NCBI RefSeq assembly: GCF_023028345.1
Contig: NZ_CP095487.1
Location: 3,534,001 to 3,598,000 of the forward strand
Direction: 5' to 3'
Origin: Halorientalis marina
GTDB lineage: Archaea; Halobacteriota; Halobacteria; Halobacteriales; Haloarculaceae
Length of the DNA: 64,000 nucleotides
The position numbers and the translations under genes were made by a program. Under the pieces are notes generated by a model. That model was not told the DNA's origin and made no database searches. It saw nothing but the letters and a program-made list of their open reading frames with translations. Numbering within the stretch: the first letter of the stretch is position 1; each line of letters starts with the position of its first letter. Below are positions 24,547 to 32,702 of this stretch, one piece after another.

Positions 24547-25193
24547 AGGCCGTAGGGGTCGAAATCGGGCCTGGTGTCGGCGCCGCGCGGACAGTCGTAG
24601 GCCTCGCGGAAGCGGTCGGGGAGGGCCACGGCGTCGTCGGTGAACAGCAGGGCAACGCCGTAGGGGGCCGAGTACGCCTCCGCGTCCGGCGGGTCGGGGT
24701 CGAGAAAGAGCGCCTCGGCGGCCGGCTCGCCCATCTCCGGCAGGTCCATCAGGAGCGATTCGAGCGGGAGGAGGCCGGTCAGGACGTTCGGGACGAACGC
24801 GCCCTCGGGGAGGTGTGCGCGGGGCTGGACACAGCAGACCCCGACCGCAGTCCCGTCCTCCCGCAGGACCACACACGTCGGCTCCTCGGTGCCGGGCGTC
24901 CAGAGGTCCCGGGCGGCCTCGGGCGGCGTCACGTCGGTCGCGAAGGCCATGTCCACGCGGTCGCGTCGGTCGAGGTCGGTCAGCCGCCAGGGTTCGTCCT
25001 CCCGCCCGGGGTCGCCGGTCAGCGTCGCCGCGACCAGATCGCCGGTCCGGAGGTCGTCGACCGCCGGCTGGAGGGCGTCGTAGCCGGACTGGTAGACGGT
25101 GTACAGCGTCGGCGTGTCGACGGCCTGGAAGTTGTAGTGTGGCACGGAGTCGACGACGCGGTAGACGCGAAAGCGGCCGGACCGGTCTGTCAT
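24543..25193 (-). CDS. Conserved haloarchaeal protein of unknown function, 216 residues
   Basis: A soluble 216-residue protein that I recognise only as the kind conserved in haloarchaea. The first part (about 1-65) is beta-rich (FRVYRVVDSVPHYNFQAV, DLVAATLTGDP). The remainder has MDLPEMGEPAAEALFLDPDPP and a C-terminal GVALLFTDDAVALPDRFREAYDCPRG. No active-site motif, signal or membrane segment is seen. Its stop overlaps the stop of the convergent DUF4864 gene by 4 bp. The zinc alcohol dehydrogenase starts 110 bp upstream, divergently. Confidence 0.65.
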   Translation of the reverse strand: MTDRSGRFRVYRVVDSVPHYNFQAVDTPTLYTVYQSGYDALQPAVDDLRTGDLVAATLTGDPGREDEPWRLTDLDRRDRVDMAFATDVTPPEAARDLWTPGTEEPTCVVLREDGTAVGVCCVQPRAHLPEGAFVPNVLTGLLPLESLLMDLPEMGEPAAEALFLDPDPPDAEAYSAPYGVALLFTDDAVALPDRFREAYDCPRGADTRPDFDPYGL

Positions 25194-25302
25194 ACGATGG
25201 CTCGGGGCCGAACCGTCCTGTAGCCACCGGTCGTGGTACCGCTCGTGACCCGTCGGGCCGCCGACACACAGGCTTTTGCGACCGTCGGCCGTCTAGGAAA
25301 CG

Positions 25303-26319
25303 ATGTCAGAGACCATGCGTGCAGCGGTGGTACCGGAAGCCGGCGGCGAGTTCGAGGTCGTCGAGCGCGACGTGCCCGACCCCGGACCGACGGAAGTTCG
25401 GGTCGCGGTCGAGGCCTGTGGCATCTGCCACAGCGACGAGTTCGTCAAGGAAGGGACCTATCCGGGCGTGAGCTATCCCCGGATTCCCGGCCACGAGATC
25501 GCGGGCCGGATCGACGCCGTCGGCGCGGACGTGACCGCCTGGAGCGAGGGCGACCGCGTCGGTGCCGGCTGGCACGGCGGCCACTGTTTCACCTGTGATC
25601 CCTGCCGCCGCGGTAACTTCCTCGGGTGTGAGAACGGCGAGATCACCGGCCTCACCTTCGACGGCGGCTACGCCGAGTACGCGACCGTCCCCGCGGAGGC
25701 GCTGGCGGCCATCCCGGACGACCTGGACGCCGTCGACGCCGCGCCCCTGCTCTGTGCCGGGATCACCACCTACAACGCCCTGCGCAACAGCGACGCGCGG
25801 GCTGGCGACCTCGTCGCCGTCCTCGGGATCGGCGGGCTCGGTCACCTCGGCGTCCAGTACGCCCACGCCGCCGGCTTCGAGACGGTCGCGATCTCGCGCA
25901 GTCCCGACAAGGAACCGCTGGCCCGCGACCTCGGCGCGGACCACTTCGTGAACGCCGCCGACACCGACCCCGCCGAGGAGTTACAGGCCCTCGGCGGCGC
26001 GCAGGTCGTCCTCACGACCGCACCCGCGAGCGACGCCGTCGCGTCGGTCGTCGAGGGGATCGGCACCGACGGATCGGTGATCGTCGTCGGCGTCCCCGGC
26101 GAGCAGGTGCCGGTGAACACACAGCATCTCGTCGGGACCCGCGGCGCCGTCGAGGGCTGGGGGTCGGGCCACGCCCGCGACTCACAGGACACCCTGGAGT
26201 TCAGCGCGCTCCGTGACGTGACCCCCGAGATCGAGCGGTTCCCGCTCGAAGACGTGGCCGAGGCCTACGACCGCATGATAGAGAACGAGGCGCGGTTCCG
26301 CGTGGTTCTGGAGCCGTAG
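25303..26319 (+). CDS. Zinc-dependent alcohol dehydrogenase
   Basis: Medium-chain (MDR) alcohol dehydrogenase, 338 residues, NAD(P)-dependent. Catalytic zinc ligands are C42 in CGICHSD, H64 and E65 in GHE, and a later cysteine (LLCAGIT). The structural zinc site has C95, C98, C101 and C109 (CFTCDPCRRGNFLGC). The coenzyme fold has VLGIGGLGHLG. Start ATG 25303 is 28 nt after a TATA-like GGCTTTTGCG. The size and motif spacing match CAD-like/AdhP-like enzymes. A 67-residue membrane protein gene follows 40 bp downstream on the same strand. Confidence 0.92.
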   Translation: MSETMRAAVVPEAGGEFEVVERDVPDPGPTEVRVAVEACGICHSDEFVKEGTYPGVSYPRIPGHEIAGRIDAVGADVTAWSEGDRVGAGWHGGHCFTCDPCRRGNFLGCENGEITGLTFDGGYAEYATVPAEALAAIPDDLDAVDAAPLLCAGITTYNALRNSDARAGDLVAVLGIGGLGHLGVQYAHAAGFETVAISRSPDKEPLARDLGADHFVNAADTDPAEELQALGGAQVVLTTAPASDAVASVVEGIGTDGSVIVVGVPGEQVPVNTQHLVGTRGAVEGWGSGHARDSQDTLEFSALRDVTPEIERFPLEDVAEAYDRMIENEARFRVVLEP

Positions 26320-26359
26320 CGCCGCCGCGCCTTTGTCCCTGCCGTCCCTGTCCGTGCCC

Positions 26360-26563
26360 GTGAGCCGACCGTACGGACCGGACGGTGACCGCGACCCGCC
26401 GGAGTGGGAGGTGTGGGCGTTCGCGCTCTCGTTTTTCGGCATGGCGCTGGCGGCGGCGGTCTACGCCCCGGGGCCGCTCTGGAAGGTCACGGCCACCGGC
26501 GTCTTCCTCGCGCTCGGCGTCGCCGTCGTCGAGGGGACGCGGGAAGACGGGGACGGCACGTGA
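26360..26563 (+). CDS. Small two-helix membrane protein
   Basis: A 67-residue protein with two hydrophobic segments, about 17-37 (VWAFALSFFGMALAAAVYA) and 40-58 (LWKVTATGVFLALGVAVVEG), and a charged tail. It starts at GTG 26360; a TTG at 26333 would add nine residues. It may be co-transcribed with the zinc alcohol dehydrogenase. Function unknown; it converges with another membrane gene. Confidence 0.6.
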   Translation: MSRPYGPDGDRDPPEWEVWAFALSFFGMALAAAVYAPGPLWKVTATGVFLALGVAVVEGTREDGDGT

Positions 26564-26564
26564 C

Positions 26565-26954
26565 TCAGCCGGCGAGCAGGTAGCTCCCGAGCGTCAGCAC
26601 CGCGGCACCGGCGACGCCGACGGCCGCGTACACCGGTGCCGTCGCGAGCATCGGGCCGAGCGTGCCGACGAGCGCGAGAACGACGGCGTAGCCGACGAGG
26701 AGGGCCGCCGACAGCCCTGCGCCGCGGCGGTGGCCGCCCCAGAGGGCGACCCCGAGCGTGACCGCGGGCGGGACCAGCGGGTAGAGCGCCCGCCGGAAGA
26801 TGCCGGTCTGTCCGTTCCCGAGGACGAGGTCGAGATCGAAGAGCACCCCGAGGACGACCACCAGGCCGACGAGGTTGACGCTGGTCAGCCAGGCACGCTC
26901 GTAGCGGGAGGGGGCGCGGGCGAGGCGTGCCCGCACGCGGTCGAGTGTGGACAC
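26565..26954 (-). CDS. Small membrane protein downstream of a binding lipoprotein
   Basis: A 129-residue protein with four hydrophobic segments, about 26-44, 55-72, 78-97 and 105-127, after a basic N-terminus (TLDRVRARLARAPSRYER). GTG 26954 is the best start: the frame is closed to other starts nearby, and the segment before it lacks coding bias. It begins 31 bp after the stop of the binding lipoprotein on the same strand, so the two are probably one operon. No ABC permease or ATPase motif is present. Function not recognised. Confidence 0.6.
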   Translation of the reverse strand: MSTLDRVRARLARAPSRYERAWLTSVNLVGLVVVLGVLFDLDLVLGNGQTGIFRRALYPLVPPAVTLGVALWGGHRRGAGLSAALLVGYAVVLALVGTLGPMLATAPVYAAVGVAGAAVLTLGSYLLAG

Positions 26955-26985
26955 GACGAGAGACAGGGCCGCGTGGCCGGTAGGC

Positions 26986-28419
26986 TTACCGGTAGTCGCC
27001 GAGTTCGCACTCGCTGGCCGGCGACTCGGAACAGGCGTACGCGACCGAGGAGCCGTCGACGGTCTCGGCGATCTCGACCGGTGCGGGCCCCGAGTCGGGT
27101 TCCTGCCCGCGGAGGACGTACACGCTCCGGATCGACTGGTGGTCACAGGCACGCGAGAGCGCCCTGCCGAGGCCGGTGTTCGCGTAACTGTTGCCCTCCA
27201 GTTCGCGGATGACCTCGGGCGGGTAGAAGGTCCCCGCGCGTTCGACGGCGGCGGAGTACCGCATCGTCGCCGCGTAGGCCAGTCTTGCCGCCGACGAGGG
27301 GGGCTGGTCGTACGCTGCACGGAACCGTTCGGTGAACGCGTTCGAGAATCGCTCGTCGCGGGTCCAGTGCCAATCGGCGGTGCCGTAGACACCGTCGATA
27401 GCGGACCCGGCGGTCTCGAGGAAGGTCCGGTCTATCAACGGGACCGCCAGCGTCGTGTCCGTGGCGAGCCCCATCTCGGTGGCTCGCCGGAGGACCTGCG
27501 CACCGCGATTCCCGAACTGCCCGAGGACCAGCACGTCGGTCTCGTTCTGTGGGATGGACTCGAGGAACGTAGTGTAGTCCTCGGTGCCGAGCGGCGTCGA
27601 GACGGTCTCGCCCGTCGTCCAGCCGCGGCCCTCGAACTGCCGGCGCACCGACTCCTGAACCGACTGCCCGTAGGCGTAGTCCGGGTAGAGGACCGAGAAG
27701 GTCCCGTCCTCGCCGAGTTCGTCGGTGAGCGTGGTCGCCAGCGCCGAGGCGCCCATCGACACCGTGTGCATCTCGCGGAAGCCGTACCTGGCACACTGCT
27801 CGCCGGTCAGGACCGGCGACTGCGTGAGCGCGGCCATGTACTGGACGCGCTCCTGCTGACAGACCTCCTGGATCGTGAACGCCGCTGCCGTCGACGCGCC
27901 GCCCGAGACGAGAAGCGCCTCGTCCCGGTCGATGAGTTCGGCCGCGGCCTGCCGGGCCTCGGCGGGGTCGGTCGCCGTGTCCCGCACGACCCCCTCGACG
28001 GTGTACCCGAGCACGCCGTCGCCCGAGAGGTCCGTCCAACTGTCGGCCCAGCCGCCCCCCTCGTTGAGGTGCTGGACCGCGAGTTCGTACCCCCGGCGTT
28101 CGGCCTCGCCGAGCGCGCTGAACGGCCCCGAGACCGGCACCGTGAAGCCGTACGTCACGGAGTCGCCCTCGACGGGGTAGTTCCCGAGCGGCGGGAAGTC
28201 ATCGCCGCCTCGCTCGGCGGGCACCGTCGTGGTCGCGGTCGTCGCCGTCGGTTCCGGGGTCGTCTCGTCGGTCTCGATCTGGTCCGGGTCGTCCGCCTCC
28301 GTCTCGGCCCCGCCGTCGCCGCCACAGCCCGCGAGTCCCGCGCCGAATGCGGACCCGGCGGCCGCGAGGACGCGCCGTCGCGAGCGGCCGCGATCCGGCT
28401 CCTCGTCAGTCTCGTTCAT
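26986..28419 (-). CDS. ABC-type branched-chain (LivK-like) substrate-binding lipoprotein
   Basis: A 477-residue periplasmic-binding-protein type I (Leu/Ile/Val-binding family). The N-terminus carries a twin-arginine signal with RRR at 14-16 and a lipobox ending at C32 (AGLAGC), so it is a Tat-exported membrane-anchored lipoprotein. A Thr/Pro/Asp-rich linker follows (about 33-80). The binding domain covers GFTVPVSGPFSALGEAERRGYELAV, VSGGASTAAAF and DYAYGQSVQ. ATG 28419 follows TTTAAGTATC by about 27 nt with GAGGTGGTGAT in between. No permease or ATPase genes accompany it, so it is an orphan sensor or works with a transporter elsewhere. Ligand unknown. Confidence 0.85.
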   Translation of the reverse strand: MNETDEEPDRGRSRRRVLAAAGSAFGAGLAGCGGDGGAETEADDPDQIETDETTPEPTATTATTTVPAERGGDDFPPLGNYPVEGDSVTYGFTVPVSGPFSALGEAERRGYELAVQHLNEGGGWADSWTDLSGDGVLGYTVEGVVRDTATDPAEARQAAAELIDRDEALLVSGGASTAAAFTIQEVCQQERVQYMAALTQSPVLTGEQCARYGFREMHTVSMGASALATTLTDELGEDGTFSVLYPDYAYGQSVQESVRRQFEGRGWTTGETVSTPLGTEDYTTFLESIPQNETDVLVLGQFGNRGAQVLRRATEMGLATDTTLAVPLIDRTFLETAGSAIDGVYGTADWHWTRDERFSNAFTERFRAAYDQPPSSAARLAYAATMRYSAAVERAGTFYPPEVIRELEGNSYANTGLGRALSRACDHQSIRSVYVLRGQEPDSGPAPVEIAETVDGSSVAYACSESPASECELGDYR

Positions 28420-28519
28420 ATCACCACCTCTCGCCCCGCTGATACTTAAAGCTCGCCGCCGGACCGCGACCGGCGGCGACCATAGCAAGGCTTTCGCCCG
28501 TCGCGCCCAACTGGCTCAC

Positions 28520-29197
28520 ATGAGTTCAATCACGGCGGGGCGAACGCTCGACGCCGACGGCCAGCCCATCGACGGGACGGGGTTCACCGTCGACGCCGAC
28601 GGCCCCATCGCCGACCTCCTCCGCGAGCGCGAGGGGCCCCTGACCTCCCACCCGACCCGGCCGTCGTGGGGGACGCTCCCGACGCCGGCCGACGGCGGCG
28701 ATGGGATGACCGCACTCAGCGTCCTCGGTCCCGGCTACGCGGGCCCGCCGGAGCACTACCACGAGGTCAGCACCGAGCGCTTCGAAGTCGAGCACGGGAC
28801 GGTCGCCTTCGACCTCGACGGGACCGAAAAGCGCGTCTCGGCCGGCGGGTCACTGACCGTGCCCACGGGGACCGTCCACGGCTTCCGCTGTCCCGAGGGC
28901 GGGATGGCGGCGATGCGCACCGAGATCGCGCCCCCGGGCCGCATCGGGCACGTCCTCCCGACGTTCGGCGGCCTCGCACACGACCCGTCGGTCGACGCCG
29001 ACGACCGGTTCCAGCAGGCCGCGCTCCTGAAGCGACTGGAGGGCGACACCGTCTTCACGGAGACGGACCCGCGTATCGCGAAGCCGCTGGTCGACGCGCT
29101 CGCGCCGGTCGCGCGCCTGCGGGGTTATCGCGGCGGCTACGCCAAGTACAGCCAGCCCGCCTTCTGGGAGCGCCACGTCGAACAGCCCGACCTCTAG
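28520..29197 (+). CDS. Cupin domain protein
   Basis: A 225-residue protein with one cupin barrel, about 70-140: PPEHYHEVSTERFEVEHGTVAFDLDG is motif 1 with histidines and glutamate, and LTVPTGTVHGF is motif 2. These would bind a metal. The N-terminal portion (about 1-65) is a separate segment of unknown role, and the C-terminal helical part (DRFQQAALLKRLEGD) is not typical. Start ATG 28520. A small membrane protein gene begins 29 bp downstream with its own TATA element, so co-transcription is uncertain. Substrate unknown. Confidence 0.75.
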   Translation: MSSITAGRTLDADGQPIDGTGFTVDADGPIADLLREREGPLTSHPTRPSWGTLPTPADGGDGMTALSVLGPGYAGPPEHYHEVSTERFEVEHGTVAFDLDGTEKRVSAGGSLTVPTGTVHGFRCPEGGMAAMRTEIAPPGRIGHVLPTFGGLAHDPSVDADDRFQQAALLKRLEGDTVFTETDPRIAKPLVDALAPVARLRGYRGGYAKYSQPAFWERHVEQPDL

Positions 29198-29226
29198 CTT
29201 TTGTCACCGGCGGCCCTATCGGGGGT

Positions 29227-29586
29227 ATGCTCGGCGATCCGTGGCCGGAGGAACCGGACGACCCCTTCGAGGAGTACGCGCGACCGTTCCCCGAGTACGG
29301 GGAGCCGTCGCCGCCGCGCCACGCCGCCCGGATCGCGGCCCGGCAGTCGGGCGACGGGTCGACGACACCGCGCCAGCGCGCCGTCCAGACCGCCTACGTC
29401 GCCCTCCTGCCGCTCGTCCGGATCGGCATCTTCGCGCTCGCCTTCGGCGTGCTGTTGCTCGTCTTTCGCGGGCCCGGGCCGTCCGCGCGCTTTCTCACCA
29501 TCCTTGGCGTCCTCAGCTGTCTCTACGGCGGGTATCGCTACCTGGTCTACCGGCAGGTGCTGACCGCGGCCGACCGCGAGCGCTGA
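29227..29586 (+). CDS. Small membrane protein
   Basis: A 119-residue protein with an acidic/proline-rich N-terminal half (DPFEEYARPFPEYGEP) and two C-terminal membrane segments, about 66-84 (VRIGIFALAFGVLLLVF) and 92-110. ATG 29227 is 26 nt after AGCTTTTGTC (29197-29206), supporting a leaderless start. Unrecognised function. Confidence 0.6.
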   Translation: MLGDPWPEEPDDPFEEYARPFPEYGEPSPPRHAARIAARQSGDGSTTPRQRAVQTAYVALLPLVRIGIFALAFGVLLLVFRGPGPSARFLTILGVLSCLYGGYRYLVYRQVLTAADRER

Positions 29587-29631
29587 GACCACGCCAAGAG
29601 CCAAGGCCTCCGGGCCGGTACGGCGGGGTAG

Positions 29632-30381
29632 ATGGACGCGGACCTGGCCTTCGAGGAGGCCTTCGATATCGAGCGGGAACTGCGCGCCGTCGAGCGCGAT
29701 CTCGCCGAGCAGCGACGGGCGGCGCGCGAGGAGCTGACCGAGGCCTTCCGCACGGCCAACGCCGAGACGCTCCACGACGCCGCCGAGCGGACCTACCCGC
29801 TCTCGACGCCCGAGAAGGAAGCCGTGCGGCGGGACTCGGTCGGGCCGGCGACGCTGTTCCCCGAACGCGAGGCCGACTACCGCGACCTCGCGGCCGACCA
29901 GCGCCGCGCCCGCCGGGAACTCGCGGCCTTCCACCGCGACGCCTTCGCCGCGCTCGGGGCGGCCGAGTCCTACGAACAGCGCCTCACCGAGACGCCCGAC
30001 GATCTCGACGACCCGTACCTGGCCGCGCGGCTCCGGGACGGCGACGACGTGGTCGTCCTGCGGGTCGACAACCCCACCACCGAGGGGTACGCCTACCACG
30101 CCGCCGACGAGTACCCGCCGGCGGACGTGGAGAACGCCCTCCGGCTGTTCGAGACCATCGACGAGATCGCCGTCGACCGCATCGGCTTCCTGACCCACGA
30201 CAACGCACTGCTCGACCACGGTGCCATCGACGGCGACGCCGACGAGGACCGCATCCGGGCCGCGCTCCGCGTCGAGATCCTCGACGCGCTCGAATCGCTC
30301 GACTACGAGTACGTCGAGCGCGAGGACAGCCCGCTTCTGACCTACGTCGAGACGGTCGACGAGCACGGCCTCGCGGACTGA
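29632..30381 (+). CDS. Coiled-coil protein of unknown function, 249 residues
   Basis: A cytosolic protein. Residues 1-45 and 85-115 form charged helices likely to coil (ERELRAVERDLAEQRRAAREELTEAF; ADQRRARRELAAFHRDAFAAL). The C-terminal part (about 130-249) is a mixed domain with DDVVVLRVDNPTTEGYAYHAAD and GFLTHDNALLDHG, plus a long acidic helix. No catalytic motif is recognised. It is followed 130 bp later by a tiny membrane protein. Function not assignable. Confidence 0.6.
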   Translation: MDADLAFEEAFDIERELRAVERDLAEQRRAAREELTEAFRTANAETLHDAAERTYPLSTPEKEAVRRDSVGPATLFPEREADYRDLAADQRRARRELAAFHRDAFAALGAAESYEQRLTETPDDLDDPYLAARLRDGDDVVVLRVDNPTTEGYAYHAADEYPPADVENALRLFETIDEIAVDRIGFLTHDNALLDHGAIDGDADEDRIRAALRVEILDALESLDYEYVEREDSPLLTYVETVDEHGLAD

Positions 30382-30510
30382 ACGCGGTGCGACGGTCCCG
30401 GGCCGTACACCGCGAGTGCGAGGTCCCGGGCCGTACACCGTGAGGCGGCGGTTCCGGACCGTCCTCCGCGGGCACCGCGTTCATGCCCGTCGATTCCCTA
30501 CCAGCCACCG

Positions 30511-30690
30511 ATGACGCTCTCGACGGCGCGGCGACGGGCGTACAGTTTCGGGGCGCTGACCGGCGCGTTCTCGGCGGTGGCGGTACTCGCACGCAGGGAC
30601 GGACGGCGTGGGGCGTCGCTGGCGACCGCCGTCCTCGCGCTCGTCTGCGGTGCGCTCGCGGTCGGCTTCGAGGAGCGGGCCCAGGACTGA
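30511..30690 (+). CDS. Tiny membrane protein, 59 residues
   Basis: ATG 30511 to TGA 30690. A basic start (TARRRA) is followed by two hydrophobic stretches, about 12-26 (SFGALTGAFSAVAVL) and 36-52 (LATAVLALVCGALAVGF), and the acidic end EERAQD. Codon use is typical for the window. It precedes the NAD-binding protein by 37 bp. Role unknown. Confidence 0.5.
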   Translation: MTLSTARRRAYSFGALTGAFSAVAVLARRDGRRGASLATAVLALVCGALAVGFEERAQD

Positions 30691-30727
30691 GCGGACCGGT
30701 CTTGTGGCTGGCGGCCCAACGACGGGT

Positions 30728-31474
30728 ATGGAATCATCCGAAGTCGACACCGTGTTCGTCGCAGGCGCGAGCGGGGGGACCGGGCGGGAACTGCTCCGAC
30801 TGCTGGGGCCGCGCGTCCCGACCGTCCGGGCGCTGACGCGCTCGCCGGAGAACGAGCGGGCGCTCCGGGCCGCGGGCGCGGACGAGGTGGTCGTCGACGA
30901 CCTGCTGGCCCCGTCGGACCTGCCGGGTGCCCTCGACGGCGTCGACGCCGTCGTGAGCGCGGTCGGGTCGAGCGTGACCGACGTGCGCTCGGCGGGGCCG
31001 TTCGTCGACGGCGAGGGCGCACAGGCGTTGCTCGACGCGGCGGTCGAGACGGGCGTCGAGGCGTTCGTCATGGAGTCGGCGCTGGGCGTGGGCGACGAGC
31101 CCGCGAGTCCGCTGGCGGCGGCGTTCGACCTGTTCATCGGCCCGGTGCAGCGGGCGAAAGCCGAGACTGAGGCCGCCGTCCGGGACGCCCCGCTCAGACA
31201 CACGATCCTCAGGCCGGGGATACTGACCGACGGCGCACGGACCGACGACGTGACCGTGGCCGAGCCGGGCGCGAAACTGTGGGGCGCGGTCGCCCGGGCG
31301 GACGTGGCTCGGCTGCTGGCCGCGGCGCCGGTGACGGAGGCGGCCGCGGACGCCACCTTCGAGGTCGTCGCGACGCCGGCGTTCCCCGACCGGGCGCTCG
31401 CCGTCGACTGGCGGCTCCCGGGCCGCGAGGGGACTCACGAGGGCGCGGTCCCGGTCACGGTCGCGGAGGACTGA
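30728..31474 (+). CDS. Atypical SDR / NAD(P)-binding protein (NmrA-like)
   Basis: A 248-residue Rossmann protein of the atypical SDR type: VFVAGASGGTGRELLRLLG (8-27) is the dinucleotide loop with a GxxGxxG-like pattern, AVVSAVGS follows, and HTILRPGIL is typical. It lacks the classical YxxxK, so catalysis is uncertain and it may be a redox sensor or an isomerase/reductase. ATG 30728 lies 38 bp from the small membrane gene. The SGNH hydrolase gene follows with a single base between stop and start. The two are therefore probably co-translated. Confidence 0.8.
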   Translation: MESSEVDTVFVAGASGGTGRELLRLLGPRVPTVRALTRSPENERALRAAGADEVVVDDLLAPSDLPGALDGVDAVVSAVGSSVTDVRSAGPFVDGEGAQALLDAAVETGVEAFVMESALGVGDEPASPLAAAFDLFIGPVQRAKAETEAAVRDAPLRHTILRPGILTDGARTDDVTVAEPGAKLWGAVARADVARLLAAAPVTEAAADATFEVVATPAFPDRALAVDWRLPGREGTHEGAVPVTVAED

Positions 31475-31475
31475 G

Positions 31476-32054
31476 ATGGTCGAGCGGGTGCTCGTGCTGG
31501 GCGACAGCGTGCCCGCCGGCGAGCGGACCGACGCGACGCGTTGGCCCGACCGGCTCCCGGGGCTCGTGTCGGCGCTGCCCGCGGGGGCGGTTCGCGTCCA
31601 CGGCGGGATGGGGACGGCGCTGGTCGACCTCGTGGACGAGGTCGAGGCGACGCTCGCCGGTGCGGACGGCGGGACCGTCGTCCTCGTCCACGCGGGCCAC
31701 AACGACGCCCAGGTGAGCGGCGAGGAGCCACGGGTCAAAGAAGCAGCCTTCCGCGAGGAGGCGGCTGCCCTCGACGGCGCGCTCGCGGCCCAGCCGGGCG
31801 TGGCGCGCCACGCGTTCGTCGGCCTCGTGCCGCTGCTCCCGCTCGACGAACGGGGGAGCGTGCCGTTCGGCGACGAGCAGCCGGCGCGGTCGCTGCGGTA
31901 CGACGACCTGCTGGCCGCGGCCGTGGAGACGCACCTGTCCGTGGCGCGGCCGGTCGCGGCGTGGCACGACCGGACGGCGGACGGCGTCCACTCGAACGGG
32001 GCGGGACACGCGGCGGTCGCCGAGCGGGCGGCGGCCTGGCTCAGGCGAACGTGA
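31476..32054 (+). CDS. SGNH/GDSL-type hydrolase
   Basis: A 192-residue SGNH-fold esterase. Block I is VLGDSVPAG (8-15) with nucleophile S11. HAGHNDA supplies the Asn/oxyanion region, and DGVHSNGAGH carries the catalytic Asp and His. No signal peptide is present, so it acts in the cytosol. It starts one base after the stop of the Rossmann protein and overlaps the convergent HELGH membrane protein by 14 bp at its end. Substrate unknown; carbohydrate or acyl esters are typical. Confidence 0.8.
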   Translation: MVERVLVLGDSVPAGERTDATRWPDRLPGLVSALPAGAVRVHGGMGTALVDLVDEVEATLAGADGGTVVLVHAGHNDAQVSGEEPRVKEAAFREEAAALDGALAAQPGVARHAFVGLVPLLPLDERGSVPFGDEQPARSLRYDDLLAAAVETHLSVARPVAAWHDRTADGVHSNGAGHAAVAERAAAWLRRT

Positions 32055-32607
32055 CGACGGCGACGACCAGGACGGTGACGACCGTCAGCATGTCGGAGGC
32101 GGTCGTCTCCCACCCGGCGACGGTGACGAGGAAGCCCCCGCTTTCCCTGACCTCGTCGGGGCTGGCCGCTACCGCGAGGTCGCCGGCCGAGAGCGTCGCC
32201 CAGTAGGAACACAGGAGGAAGACGGCGACCGCGGCCGGGCGTGGGAGGGGGACTGCGACCCGAAGAACGGCGGCGAGCCCCACGTACAGCGGGAGGGGCG
32301 CGACGGCGACAAGTCGGATCAGCCACGACGGCGTCGCGGCGTCGATGTCGGCGTCGAACCGCCCCAGCGGGCGCCCGCGCCCCTCCCACTCCGGGAGGAG
32401 CGTGACGCTGAACGGGAGCCGAGCGAGCGCGGCCGGGAGCGCGTGCCCGAGTTCGTGGGGCAGGACCCCGGCCGCGACGACGGCGCGACCGAGACGGCGG
32501 TGGAATCGGCGCTCGGAGCGGTCCACCTCCGAACCGAGGGTCGGGAGCGACAAAACCCCACCGTCACGACCGAAACCGCCCGACAGCTCTGGGATGTTGC
32601 CCGACAC
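32041..32607 (-). CDS. HELGH-motif membrane protein (possible metalloprotease-like)
   Basis: A membrane protein of up to 188 residues with HELGH (H51, E52, H55) followed by hydrophobic segments at about 93-117, 124-143 and 165-187. An HExxH ahead of membrane helices recalls intramembrane zinc proteases (M50) or the DUF3267 family. A conserved third ligand motif is not obvious. The start is uncertain: GTG 32607 is the first available and lies only about 10 nt after a TATA-like GTTAAAAC, so a start a few codons downstream is possible. Overlaps the SGNH hydrolase stop. Confidence 0.6.
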   Translation of the reverse strand: MSGNIPELSGGFGRDGGVLSLPTLGSEVDRSERRFHRRLGRAVVAAGVLPHELGHALPAALARLPFSVTLLPEWEGRGRPLGRFDADIDAATPSWLIRLVAVAPLPLYVGLAAVLRVAVPLPRPAAVAVFLLCSYWATLSAGDLAVAASPDEVRESGGFLVTVAGWETTASDMLTVVTVLVVAVVTFA

Positions 32608-32702
32608 GACCGTTTTAACAGCAAATGACAGTCGTCAGATGAACCTAACACCGTTTGCTAGTTGGCGGAATTTACTTTACAGTGAAGTCCTAAAGACGGG
32701 AT

